From NCBI RefSeq assembly GCF_015694405.1, contig NZ_JADQDB010000002.1, positions 1 to 64,000 on the forward strand: 64,000 bases of DNA. The letters are read 5' to 3'. The translations under genes and the position numbers were made by a program. The DNA comes from Pelagibacterium limicola. GTDB lineage: Bacteria > Pseudomonadota > Alphaproteobacteria > Rhizobiales > Devosiaceae. Of the stretch, positions 1-7,411 are shown piece by piece. The notes under the pieces were generated by a model. It was not told the origin of the DNA and searched no databases. It saw nothing but the letters and a program-made list of their open reading frames with translations. Positions within the stretch are counted from its first letter, which is position 1, and every line of letters starts with the position of its first letter.

Positions 1-427
1 ATCAAGATCAAGCTGCCCCTCGAACCACTCCTGGCGCTGTTTCAGGATGTCTGGCCGGTCTTGTTCGGATGCGTGGAGCGTCTTTTTTTTCGAGTGATGG
101 CGTGACGCACGAAGAAGCGTTGAATCGTGCCGAATCCGAAGCGGTGACCACGCGCGCTCAGAGCTTGCCGCAACTCCTTGATCGTAATGTCGGGCGCCTC
201 CTCCAGCAGCGGTAGGATCAAAACCTTACAGGCGTCGATGCGTCCGGATCGAAGATCACCGCCCAGCGCCTTGGGACGAGGCGCTCCCTGATCGCGCTCA
301 CGCGTCCTCCAGCGGCTGACACTCGCAGCGCTGACACCAAAGCGTTCAACTGCCTGGCGATGGCTGAGCCCGCTGGCCCGGCGGCGAAAACACTTCTGCG
401 AAGGTCGAGCGAGAGAGCTTTAGACAT
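1..427 (-). pseudogene. IS630-family transposase, N-terminal part, frameshifted
   Basis: Starting from ATG at 427 the minus strand reads MSKALSLDLRRSV, the typical start of these transposases. It then needs a shift to another frame near 370-380 to continue GLSHRQAVERFGVSAASVSRW, a helix-turn-helix segment, through RHAITRKK. A second shift at an A8 run gives TLHASEQDRPDILKQRQEW to the window edge. The second shift sits at a slippery site and may be programmed, as in many IS630 elements. The first has no such signal and probably disables the gene unless an alternative start is used. The DDE catalytic domain is outside the window. Confidence 0.75.
83..90 (-). other. Poly-A slippery site for -1 frameshifting in transposase
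   Basis: On the minus strand eight A residues followed by G (codons CGA AAA AAA AGA) sit at the point where the frame must change by -1. After the shift the codons read AAG ACG CTC CAC and resume the expected transposase sequence. A6-7G runs of this kind are the classical programmed frameshift signal in IS630 and IS3 families. Function here is inferred from sequence only. Confidence 0.6.
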
Positions 428-542
428 GTCCACCGGCCTCCTCATCCGGCAGACATGATGAATCAGAAACGCGTTGATTTGGGAACCCGCACCGATTCAT
501 TCAGCTCGGGTGACGCTCTAGCCGGACAACAGCCTCATTCAC

Positions 543-659
543 CTATTCCTGGCTCCGTCCCGTCAGGAACACCTTGGCCCCTTCGGAGATGAGCTTTTCG
601 GCCACCGCGAAACCTATTCCTCTGGTTCCCCCTACCACAAGGGCGATCTTATCCATCAT
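543..659 (-). pseudogene. Truncated short-chain dehydrogenase/reductase, N-terminal fragment
   Basis: The minus strand from ATG 659 (or 656) reads a 38-residue start of an SDR. It has the first beta strand, the cofactor-binding glycine motif GGTRGIG (a TGxxxGIG variant), helix alpha-B and the second strand ending FLTGRSQE, followed at once by TAG at 543-545. SDR enzymes are about 250 residues, so this is only the first sixth of the Rossmann fold. The break coincides with the presumed end of the IS630 element, which suggests disruption by insertion. The rest of the gene may lie beyond the element. The neighbouring divergent HxlR gene is a common partner of such oxidoreductases. Confidence 0.7.
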
Positions 660-686
660 CATTCGGCGCTCCTTTAGCGAACTATT

Positions 687-696
687 GATGGCCATC
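687..696. promoter_or_regulatory. Palindrome in the HxlR/SDR divergent promoter region
   Basis: GATGGCCATC is a perfect 10-base palindrome in the 89-base gap between the divergent SDR remnant and the HxlR gene. HxlR dimers bind dyad sites between divergent genes, so this is a candidate operator. A 10-base palindrome can occur by chance. Confidence 0.25.
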
Positions 697-748
697 TAGA
701 TATACGCAATAAATCTGCTATCAAGAACGCACTTAAGGTAGCGCAGAT

Positions 749-1141
749 ATGGTTGACTATACTGACTGGTCCTCCGGCATAGCTTGCACTGCGCCCAACC
801 TGAAACTGGTGCGGCCCACTCTTGAAAGAATTGCCGACAAATGGACGATACTTATCGTCACCGTGATTAGTGGGCGCCCAATGCGGTTCAATGAGATCAA
901 GCGGAGCCTGGATGGCATCACGCACAAGGCATTGTCCGATGCGTTGAAGCGGCTGGAACGAAATGGTCTCGTCACTAGGACGATACTGCCGACCAAACCA
1001 ATCGGCGTGGAATATGCCATCACGCCATTGGCGTTGTCGCTGGGTCCTCCATTCCAGGCACTTTTCCGTTGGGCGCTGGAATTCGGCGAACAAATGGATG
1101 CAGCCAGCGCAAAGTATGACGCCGGCCAGCCAACGACCTAG
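749..1141 (+). CDS. HxlR-family winged-helix transcriptional regulator
   Basis: This 130-residue protein matches the HxlR family in length and layout. It has an N-terminal segment with a single Cys (CTAPNLKLV), a core winged helix starting near LERIADKWTILIV, the family motif RFNEIKRSLDGITHKALSDALKRLERNGLV (recognition helix and wing, roughly residues 50-78), and a C-terminal dimer helix. Many HxlR proteins sense aldehydes, quinones or redox stress through that N-terminal Cys and control a divergent oxidoreductase. The divergent neighbour here is a truncated SDR, so its original target may be lost. The start is ATG with no strong Shine-Dalgarno. Confidence 0.9.
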   Translation: MVDYTDWSSGIACTAPNLKLVRPTLERIADKWTILIVTVISGRPMRFNEIKRSLDGITHKALSDALKRLERNGLVTRTILPTKPIGVEYAITPLALSLGPPFQALFRWALEFGEQMDAASAKYDAGQPTT

Positions 1142-1421
1142 ATCCAGTCAATTTTCTGATACGCCCATTCCGGTCGCTTCCGGGATTTATGGATCTGCCT
1201 TGAACGGCAAAGATTGCGTCGACTGCGGAACGTCAGCTTTGCCATTTCCTCCCCGAAACCCGCCGGTCCGGAATCGGCCCCCGATTCTGCCCCGATTTTG
1301 CGAGCTGAAACTGCTTTCAGTCATCTTTCACGAACTCATCTGGCAAATGCACACAGAAGTGCATACCCATCGGGTCGCTTGGACCAATAGCTTTCAAAAT
1401 CAGCAACATAACTGAATAGAA

Positions 1422-1511
1422 TGGCGGAGAGGAAGGGATTCGAACCCTCGAGACAGTTACCCGCCTACGCCCTTAGCAGGGGCGCGCCTTCGACCACTCG
1501 GCCACCTCTCC
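1422..1511 (-). tRNA. tRNA-Ser (anticodon GCT)
   Basis: The minus strand folds as a class II tRNA. It has acceptor stem GGAGAGG/CCTCTCC, discriminator G, encoded CCA (1422-1424), an anticodon loop with GCT, a long variable arm typical of serine tRNAs and the T loop GGTTCGAATCC. The length is 90 bases including CCA. Confidence 0.95.
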
Positions 1512-1615
1512 GAGCGGGGTGGTAGCCCGGATCATGCCGGTAGTGCAAGGCATTTTTCCCTCCCGGGGATGGAAACGCACAGCACACTGCCGCGAAGTGC
1601 GCTGCTTGAAAAGCA

Positions 1616-1640
1616 ATGGGCGCGGGATGACCGCGCCCAT
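1616..1640 (-). terminator. Intrinsic terminator after the liv/aldehyde dehydrogenase operon
   Basis: A perfect 10-bp stem (ATGGGCGCGG with CCGCGCCCAT) around a 5-base loop lies about 30 bases past the stop of the aldehyde dehydrogenase. On the minus strand it is followed by TGCTTTTC, a short U-rich tail, so it probably ends the long minus-strand operon. Confidence 0.7.
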
Positions 1641-1670
1641 AAGGCTTGCGACGAGTAATCGTATGTCGGA

Positions 1671-3131
1671 TCAGAACACGGGCGGGTAGGGACGTCCGCC
1701 GCGATCCAGCGTGATCCAGCGGGTTTCGGTGAACGTCTCCAGCGACCAGCGCCCGCCATGCTTGCCGACGCCCGAGGCCTTGAAACCACCGAACGGAACA
1801 TGCGGCTCGTCGTTCACCGAGGAGCAGTTGATGTGGCAGTTGCCTGTATCAAGCCGGTTGACGATGGCCAGCCCGCGGCCTTCGTCGCGCGTCATCACGC
1901 CCGCGGAAAGCCCGTACTCGGTGTCGTTGGCAATCTGGATTGCCTCGTCGTCCGTGCGGAACGGGATGACCGGCACGACCGGCCCGAATGTCTCGTCCTG
2001 ATAGAGCTTCATGTCGGGGGTGACGCCGGTGAGAATGGTCGGCTCGACGAAGCGCCCGTCGATCTTACCGCCCAGCACCACTTTGGCGCCCTTGGCGACT
2101 GCGTCCTCCAACTGCTCGCGCACCTTGCCAGCCTGCTTGTCGTTGATGAGCGGGCCGATGATGTTCTCCTTGCTTTTGGTTGGATCGCCAACCTTGAGCT
2201 TGGACGCGCGTTCGACAAATCGCTTGAGGAAATCGTCGTAAATCTTTTCGTGGACGAGAACTTTTTCGACTGACATGCAGATCTGGCCTTGATGCATGAA
2301 CGAACCGAAATTTGCCGCTTGTGTTGCACGCTCCATGTCCGCGTCCTCAAGGACGATGAGCGAGTCCTTGCCGCCGAGTTCCACGCAGCATTTTTTCAAA
2401 TGCGCCCCGGCCTTGGCGGCGATCTGGCGGCCCACAGGGGTCGAGCCGGTAAAGGAAATGCCCTTGACGTAAGGATGCTCGATCAGTTCGTCGCCGACTT
2501 CGGCAACGTTTTCACGCGAACAGGTGACGACGTTGAATACGCCCTTGGGCAGCCCGGCTTCCTCGAAGACTTCGGCAAACAGCAGCCCGCCCAGATACGG
2601 TGTTTCCTCCGAGGGTTTCAGGACGATCGTGTTCCCCGCGGCTAGCGGGAACAGGAAACCACGGGCCGAGAGAATGCAGGGGAAGTTCCACGGGCTGATG
2701 ACGGACACGACGCCCATCGGGCGGCGGACGGCCATGGAGACCTTGCCGTATTCGGATGGCAGCACCTCGCCGGTCGATTGCCACACCGAGGCAGCGGCGG
2801 CGTGGAAGACCTCGGTCACATAGCCCGTTTCGAACATGCCCTTGCCGAACCATCCGCCACCTTCGGCCTGAATGGCATCGACGATGTCCATCCTGCGTTT
2901 TTCCCAGACCTCTGCGGCCTTGTGCAACACATGGGCGCGCTTGGAGAAGGGGAGCTGAGACCACTCCGGGAAGGCGGCGTGTGCGGCTTCGATGGCCGCA
3001 GCGGTTTCGCTGCGACCGGCATCGGGCACTTCCGCCCAAACCGAGCCGTCCGCCGGATTAAGGTCCTTGAAGGTCTTGCTCGCAGCGGTCCAATTGCCGC
3101 CGATATACATGCCTCCGAAAGAGCGGGCCAT
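1671..3131 (-). CDS. NAD(P)-dependent aldehyde dehydrogenase (vanillin/benzaldehyde dehydrogenase-like)
   Basis: This 486-residue ALDH-superfamily enzyme oxidises an aldehyde to the acid with NAD(P). Visible residues are the oxyanion Asn in SPWNFP (N149), cofactor Lys in LKPSEE (K172), general base Glu in VELGGK (E251) and the catalytic Cys in HQGQICMS (C285). The Rossmann motif FTGSTPVG is also intact. It starts 2 bases after the LivF-like ATPase stop, so it is translated as the last gene of the operon. The ICMS context and overall layout resemble aromatic aldehyde dehydrogenases, but substrate assignment is inference. The closest certain label is ALDH family. Confidence 0.9.
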   Translation of the reverse strand: MARSFGGMYIGGNWTAASKTFKDLNPADGSVWAEVPDAGRSETAAAIEAAHAAFPEWSQLPFSKRAHVLHKAAEVWEKRRMDIVDAIQAEGGGWFGKGMFETGYVTEVFHAAAASVWQSTGEVLPSEYGKVSMAVRRPMGVVSVISPWNFPCILSARGFLFPLAAGNTIVLKPSEETPYLGGLLFAEVFEEAGLPKGVFNVVTCSRENVAEVGDELIEHPYVKGISFTGSTPVGRQIAAKAGAHLKKCCVELGGKDSLIVLEDADMERATQAANFGSFMHQGQICMSVEKVLVHEKIYDDFLKRFVERASKLKVGDPTKSKENIIGPLINDKQAGKVREQLEDAVAKGAKVVLGGKIDGRFVEPTILTGVTPDMKLYQDETFGPVVPVIPFRTDDEAIQIANDTEYGLSAGVMTRDEGRGLAIVNRLDTGNCHINCSSVNDEPHVPFGGFKASGVGKHGGRWSLETFTETRWITLDRGGRPYPPVF

Positions 3132-3133
3132 TT

Positions 3134-4750
3134 TCAGGTCTCCTTGTCTATTTCCTGCCCGTCGGGGTCAGGGTTGTCGTGGTTCTCGTAAGGGGCGGCC
3201 GCAAGGGCCGGCATCTTGAAAGCCTTGAGGCGGTGTCGCTCTTCCGCGGAAGGAAAAGCCGAAACTGCCTTGCGTTGGCGCGCTATGTGCGCGGCATGGA
3301 TGGCAGCCGCACGCGCAACGATATCGGCGATGGACAAGCCGCTGGCCGAATCCTTGGCTGCGTCCTGCTCGGGCTCGTTTTCGATTCCGAACGCCGCGCT
3401 ATTGTGGCCAATTTGCCCGTGGCGACCGGTCTGGTCGGGGGGAGGCGTAACTTCTGCGGCGCTGGAAATCTCGCGGTGCGACTTTGCTTCGGCAAAAGCG
3501 CTGGGCAGGGCCGCCGACATGCGCATTTTTGCGATATGAGCGCTCATCCTCTCGCTGGCCCGGCGCGCCAGATCGATGGGCGACTCGATGGTTGAATCGG
3601 TTGTCCGGCTGGAAGGCGCGGTTGTCGCCGGCGGCGGCGCTTTCTGCTGGCGGGCCTGGGCAAAGGCGCTGGGCTGGCGCTGCGAGAGGCGCAGGGAGCG
3701 GATATGCGCCGCGAGCCGGTCGGTCGCCTGCCGCACCATGGCGTCGGTGCGCCCAGCCAGGTTCCGTACATCAGCACCGACGGCGGGCGGGCTGGAGGGA
3801 AACGTTTCCCGGGGTACCATTGCGATGTCCTCCCATGGATCAGGCCCGGCTTTGGGATCGTAGCGCCCGACAAAGGCCGAGGGCAGGGCGCTGCTGCGCC
3901 TGAGTGCGCGAATATGGGCCTTCTGAATATCTCCGGCCCGGGCACCGAGCGCGGGGACCGATCTGCCGATCCCGGAAAGCGAACCGGGGAGGCGAAACGG
4001 CGGAGGCAGGGTGACGGTGGGCTTGACGGGCGTCCTGCCACCGCCGCCGCCAAGATAGGCACTGATGACCGCAGGATCGTCGGCCAGCGCATCGGCCGTG
4101 CCTTCCCCAACCACGTGGCCGTTCTCGATAAGGTATCCGCGCCTGGCGATCTTGAGGCTCTGCTTGGCGTTCTGTTCAACGAGAAGAATGCCGACGCCGC
4201 TCTTTGCAACTTCACCCAGAGAACGAAAGAGCTCAAGGCTCAGAAGAGGGGAAAGACCGAGGGAAGGCTCGTCGAGCATCAGGATATGCGGCTTGGACAT
4301 CAGCGCGCGGCCGATGGCGACCATCTGCTGCTCGCCGCCCGACATCGTGCGTGCGATCTGCCGCTTGCGCTCGGCAAGGCGCGGGAAGAGTTCATAGATC
4401 CGACGCAGCGTCGTCGCTTCCTCGCCGCGCGCGCGGGCAGCGAACGCGCCAAGCTGGAGGTTTTCGGCGACCGTCAGGTCACCGAAAATCCCGCGCCCCT
4501 CGGGGACGAGGGCAATGCCGGCCTCCACGATCTTGTGCGGCTTGAGCTTTGTGATGGACATTCCATTCATCACGATCTCGCTGCCGGGATCGGCCCGTTC
4601 CATCCCCGCGATAGCCTTGAGCAGCGAGGATTTGCCAGCGCCGTTGGCGCCGAGAATGACGCATATCTCGCCTTTCTCGACGGAGAGGTCGATCGCCTCC
4701 AGGGCGCGATGGAACCCGTAGGTAACCGAGAGATTCTTGACCTCAAGCAT
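3134..4750 (-). CDS. LivF-like ABC ATPase with a long repeat-containing C-terminal extension
   Basis: Residues 1-234 are a complete branched-chain amino-acid-type ATPase: Walker A GANGAGKS (34-41), signature MSGGEQQ, Walker B HILMLDE and the LLVEQN switch, ending AYLGG where LivF proteins normally stop. Residues 235-538 are extra. A Gly/Pro-rich linker leads to four spaced copies of a 22-residue helical-looking repeat (first copy at 272, then 342, 398, 481) with invariant A...AHI...R and mostly PSAF. The spacers are Pro/Ser/Ala-rich. I know no LivF with such a tail and do not recognise the repeat. The frame is open throughout and the downstream gene begins 2 bases later, so a sequencing fusion is unlikely. 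It overlaps the LivG-like gene by 8 bases. Confidence 0.9.
   Translation of the reverse strand: MLEVKNLSVTYGFHRALEAIDLSVEKGEICVILGANGAGKSSLLKAIAGMERADPGSEIVMNGMSITKLKPHKIVEAGIALVPEGRGIFGDLTVAENLQLGAFAARARGEEATTLRRIYELFPRLAERKRQIARTMSGGEQQMVAIGRALMSKPHILMLDEPSLGLSPLLSLELFRSLGEVAKSGVGILLVEQNAKQSLKIARRGYLIENGHVVGEGTADALADDPAVISAYLGGGGGRTPVKPTVTLPPPFRLPGSLSGIGRSVPALGARAGDIQKAHIRALRRSSALPSAFVGRYDPKAGPDPWEDIAMVPRETFPSSPPAVGADVRNLAGRTDAMVRQATDRLAAHIRSLRLSQRQPSAFAQARQQKAPPPATTAPSSRTTDSTIESPIDLARRASERMSAHIAKMRMSAALPSAFAEAKSHREISSAAEVTPPPDQTGRHGQIGHNSAAFGIENEPEQDAAKDSASGLSIADIVARAAAIHAAHIARQRKAVSAFPSAEERHRLKAFKMPALAAAPYENHDNPDPDGQEIDKET
3245..3937 (-). repeat. Four protein-level repeats in the LivF extension
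   Basis: Copies lie at 3872-3937, 3662-3727, 3494-3559 and 3245-3310 on the minus strand. The consensus is A-x3-hydrophobic-x-A-H-I-x2-(L/M/Q)-R-x5-P-S-A-F. Copies 1 to 3 keep PSAF; copy 4 reads FPSA one residue later. A hydrophobic-x-x-R-A stretch also precedes each copy, so the unit may be about 28 residues. Copies differ at DNA level, which means they are old or under protein-level selection and not recent DNA duplications. Confidence 0.8.
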
Positions 4751-5474
4751 CGTCGTCCCCGAGGTAGGCGCGTATGACTTCGGGGTTCGACAAGGTCTCG
4801 TCGACGCCGCCTTCGGCGATCTTGACGCCGCTCGACATGACGACGCACCGCCCGCATAGCGAACGAATGGCGTCCATGACGTGCTCCACCATGATGATGG
4901 TACGGCCCTCGCGGTTCACCTGCTCGATCAACGCGATGCCGATCTTGAGCTCGCTCGGATTAAGCCCCGCCAGCCATTCGTCAAGCAGCAGGACCCGAGG
5001 GTCCGAGGCGAGTGCCCGCGCAAGCTCTACCCGTTTCTGGTCGATATAGGTCATGGCGCCGACGGGCATGTCGCCTCGACCCTTCAGGCCTACCCGCTCA
5101 AGCAACTCGTGGGAGAGATGCAAGGCCGCCTCGCCCCAAAGCCGTCGACGACCAAAGACGGCCCCCGCCATGACGTTCTGGGCAGCACTCATCGAGGGCA
5201 GGACACGCACGAGTTGGAAGGTCCGCGCCACGCCCTTGCGGGCAATCCTGTGAGCGGAAAGGCCCGAAATGCGTTCCCCCTCCAACGCGATTTCGCCCGT
5301 AGTGGGTTTGAGCGCACCGGAGATGAGATTGAGCATCGTGGTCTTGCCGGAGCCGTTCGGACCGATGAGCCCCAGCAATTCGCCTTGCCTGACCTCAAAG
5401 CTAACATCATTGACGGCAACGAGGCCGCCGAAGGCCTTGCGTGCGGCGTGGACGCCTAAGATAACCGCGCTCAT
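4743..5474 (-). CDS. LivG-like ABC ATPase of a branched-chain amino-acid-type importer
   Basis: This 243-residue ATPase pairs with the LivF-like subunit on the cytoplasmic face of the importer. Walker A is GPNGSGKT (38-45), the Q-loop region reads ARTFQLVRVL, Walker B is RVLLLDE (160-166) and the D-loop is LAGLNPSE. The signature region, usually LSGGQ-like, reads MTYIDQKRVELARALA, a degenerate variant I have seen in one subgroup of LivG proteins. The start ATG at 5474 overlaps the LivM stop as ATGA; a longer in-frame opening upstream is only a shadow of LivM. Substrate unknown. Confidence 0.92.
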   Translation of the reverse strand: MSAVILGVHAARKAFGGLVAVNDVSFEVRQGELLGLIGPNGSGKTTMLNLISGALKPTTGEIALEGERISGLSAHRIARKGVARTFQLVRVLPSMSAAQNVMAGAVFGRRRLWGEAALHLSHELLERVGLKGRGDMPVGAMTYIDQKRVELARALASDPRVLLLDEWLAGLNPSELKIGIALIEQVNREGRTIIMVEHVMDAIRSLCGRCVVMSSGVKIAEGGVDETLSNPEVIRAYLGDDDA

Positions 5475-6436
5475 GCTGCCTTCTCCGCAGCGGGCTTGGC
5501 GGTGCGGCGCGATTGGAGCCTGTTCCAAACCTGCTCGAGGCGTCCAGTGACTCCCTGCGGGAGAAGAAAGACAATGGCCAGGAAGGAAAGACCCATGGCG
5601 ATCGGCATGTAGTTTGAGAACCGGACTGTGATGAAGTCCATGAGGATCACGAAGGGGATTACCCCGACGATCGGACCCCAAAGCCGTTTGGTGCCACCGA
5701 GAAGAGCCATGATGACGACAAGGAACGAAGTCATGGGATTGAAAGCCGTAGTCGCCTGGATGTAGCCGTAACGCGGCGCGCATATGGCACCGGCGATGCC
5801 GATGAAGGCGCCGGAAATGACGAACAGGGCAATCTTGGCTTTGGCGGTATCGATGCCCGAGTGGCGCGCCACCGTTTCGTCGTCGCCGATGATGCGCATG
5901 GCAAAACCGAGGCGCGAGCGGTTGATGAGCCAACCCGTGAGGAACACCAGCGCCGTAAGCGCGAGCAGCATCCAGTAGATGTGCATTTCCCGCAAGTCGG
6001 TGAATACATACAGCCCCATCCGGGTCGTGAATTTGCCCTGGGCCCAAGTGACGATCTGGCGCACAAGTTCTGCAAGGCCGAGCGTGAAGATCACGAAATA
6101 GACCCCCGAGAGGCGAAGCGTAGCAACGCCCACGAGCGCCGCCAATGCGCCTGCGGCAACTGCTCCGAACCCAACGAGAAGCGGGAAGGGGAGCACGTCC
6201 ACCCAGAGCGCCACGGCGTACGTGCCGAGACCGAAGAACGCGGCTGTCGCCAGCGAAACATAATGGGTCGGCCCGGAAAAGAGGGTCCAGGCCGTGCAGA
6301 GCGCGGCGTAAAGCGTGATGTTTACCGCAAGGGAGAGGTAATAACCCTGATCGACGAAAGGCAACATTGCCGCTAGTGCGAGAAAGAGAATGGCGGCAAC
6401 GCCGATGGCGATTTCCTTTTGCGAGAGGCGCGTCAT
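5471..6436 (-). CDS. LivM-like inner-membrane permease
   Basis: This 321-residue polytopic protein has about eight to nine hydrophobic helices. It carries the LivM family hallmarks, including the YHMI-like early helix YYLSLAVNITLYAAL and the conserved cytoplasmic loop RLGFAMRIIGDDETVARHSGID that contacts the ATPases. It forms the translocation pore with the LivH-like subunit. It is joined to both neighbours by ATGA overlaps, showing translational coupling. The C-terminal tail is Arg/Lys/Ala-rich. Confidence 0.92.
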   Translation of the reverse strand: MTRLSQKEIAIGVAAILFLALAAMLPFVDQGYYLSLAVNITLYAALCTAWTLFSGPTHYVSLATAAFFGLGTYAVALWVDVLPFPLLVGFGAVAAGALAALVGVATLRLSGVYFVIFTLGLAELVRQIVTWAQGKFTTRMGLYVFTDLREMHIYWMLLALTALVFLTGWLINRSRLGFAMRIIGDDETVARHSGIDTAKAKIALFVISGAFIGIAGAICAPRYGYIQATTAFNPMTSFLVVIMALLGGTKRLWGPIVGVIPFVILMDFITVRFSNYMPIAMGLSFLAIVFLLPQGVTGRLEQVWNRLQSRRTAKPAAEKAA

Positions 6437-7302
6437 GTGGTCTGCCTCCCAAACATGCCCTGCGGGCGGAAGAGAAGAACCACGATAAAGAGCGTGTAGG
6501 TGGCGGCCAGCGTCAGGCTCGGATCGATCAAGCTGGCGACGGCGGTTTCCGCAACGCCGAGGATCAACGCCGCCAGCACCGCGCCGCGCACGTCACCCAC
6601 CCCGCCCATAATGACGATAATCAGCGCCTTCATGGTGAACACCACACCCATTGAGGCATTGAAGGTGTAAAACGTTGAGAGCAATGCGCCGCCGCAGGCC
6701 GTCAACGCACCCCCTAGCGCAAACGCAATTGCGGCCGTGCGCGCAACGTCGATGGCGACGAGATTGGCCGATTTCGGATCAACTGCCACGGCGCGCATGG
6801 CGGTGCCGTGGCGCGTCCGATAGAGGAAAAAGTAAAGCGCAACGGCGATAGCCACGGCGGCAGCGAACGCTACGACCCGATTGAGACCATAGCCCGAGCC
6901 CAGGATTTCAAAGCGCTGGGCGAGAAATGTGTAGTTGAAATATTCTCCGCCGAAGGTAAGCAGCATGATGCCCTGGAAAAGGAACAACAGACCGAAAGTC
7001 GCCAGAATCGAGTCGACCTCCAACTGTCCTCGGCTCTTGGCGCGTTTGACGAGCGGCTCGAGCGCGACCCGGTAAATACCCCAGTTGGCCGCGAAGGCCG
7101 CCGGCGCAATGATGAGCAGGCCGACGACTGGATTAATCGTGAGGGTCGCGAATAGCCACATCGCGATGAAACAACCGGCAACTAGGGTTTCCCCATTTGC
7201 CAGGTTCATGATGCGGGCGACGCCGTATTGCAGGGTCAGCCCCAGGGCAATCAAGGCGTATGTGCCGCTCAGCAAGATGCCGGTGACTAGAATTTGGGTC
7301 AT
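6433..7302 (-). CDS. LivH-like inner-membrane permease
   Basis: This 289-residue permease has about eight membrane helices and the typical LivH opening GILLSGTYALIALGLTLQYGVARIMNLANGE. The conserved coupling loop reads RTRHGTAMRAVAVDPKSANLVAIDV, and GGVGDVRGAVLAALILGVAE near the C-terminus is also diagnostic. It pairs with the LivM-like subunit. The gap to the upstream binding-protein gene holds a GC-rich hairpin, suggesting lower expression than the binding protein. Confidence 0.93.
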   Translation of the reverse strand: MTQILVTGILLSGTYALIALGLTLQYGVARIMNLANGETLVAGCFIAMWLFATLTINPVVGLLIIAPAAFAANWGIYRVALEPLVKRAKSRGQLEVDSILATFGLLFLFQGIMLLTFGGEYFNYTFLAQRFEILGSGYGLNRVVAFAAAVAIAVALYFFLYRTRHGTAMRAVAVDPKSANLVAIDVARTAAIAFALGGALTACGGALLSTFYTFNASMGVVFTMKALIIVIMGGVGDVRGAVLAALILGVAETAVASLIDPSLTLAATYTLFIVVLLFRPQGMFGRQTT

Positions 7303-7371
7303 GAACTCATTCTACCATCGAACCGCTCCGCCGCGCCCGCACTCGCAACGGAAGGTTTTATAAAGGCAGCG

Positions 7372-7400
7372 GGCGCGCCTACCCTGGAAGCAGGCGCGCC
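7372..7400 (-). other. Intercistronic hairpin between binding protein and permease genes
   Basis: Two GGCGCGCC octamers (7372-7379 and 7393-7400) with one further T-A pair form a 9-bp stem around an 11-base loop. There is no U-tract. Such elements commonly stabilise or attenuate mRNA so that the binding protein is made in excess. Confidence 0.5.
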
Positions 7401-7411
7401 AAGTACCAGGA

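Larger units (their letters stand above)
1..545. mobile_element. IS630-type insertion sequence, one end (continues beyond window start)
   Basis: The transposase reading frame starts about 120 bases inside this end and runs off the window. IS630/Tc1-type elements insert at TA, and a TA dinucleotide at 544-545 falls exactly where the reading frame of a short-chain dehydrogenase stops making sense. I therefore place the element boundary there by inference. The other terminal inverted repeat lies outside the window, so the boundary cannot be confirmed. Confidence 0.6.

Noticed and set aside
963-1415. 150-codon plus-strand frame overlapping the HxlR gene and the space before tRNA-Ser
   Set aside because: It is out of frame with the HxlR gene, lacks family features, and has no ribosome site. 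The 280 bases after HxlR appear noncoding.
3704-4777. 357-codon plus-strand open frame opposite the LivF-like gene
   Set aside because: It overlaps the ATPase domain, which is clearly real on the minus strand, and it lacks a ribosome site and family similarity.
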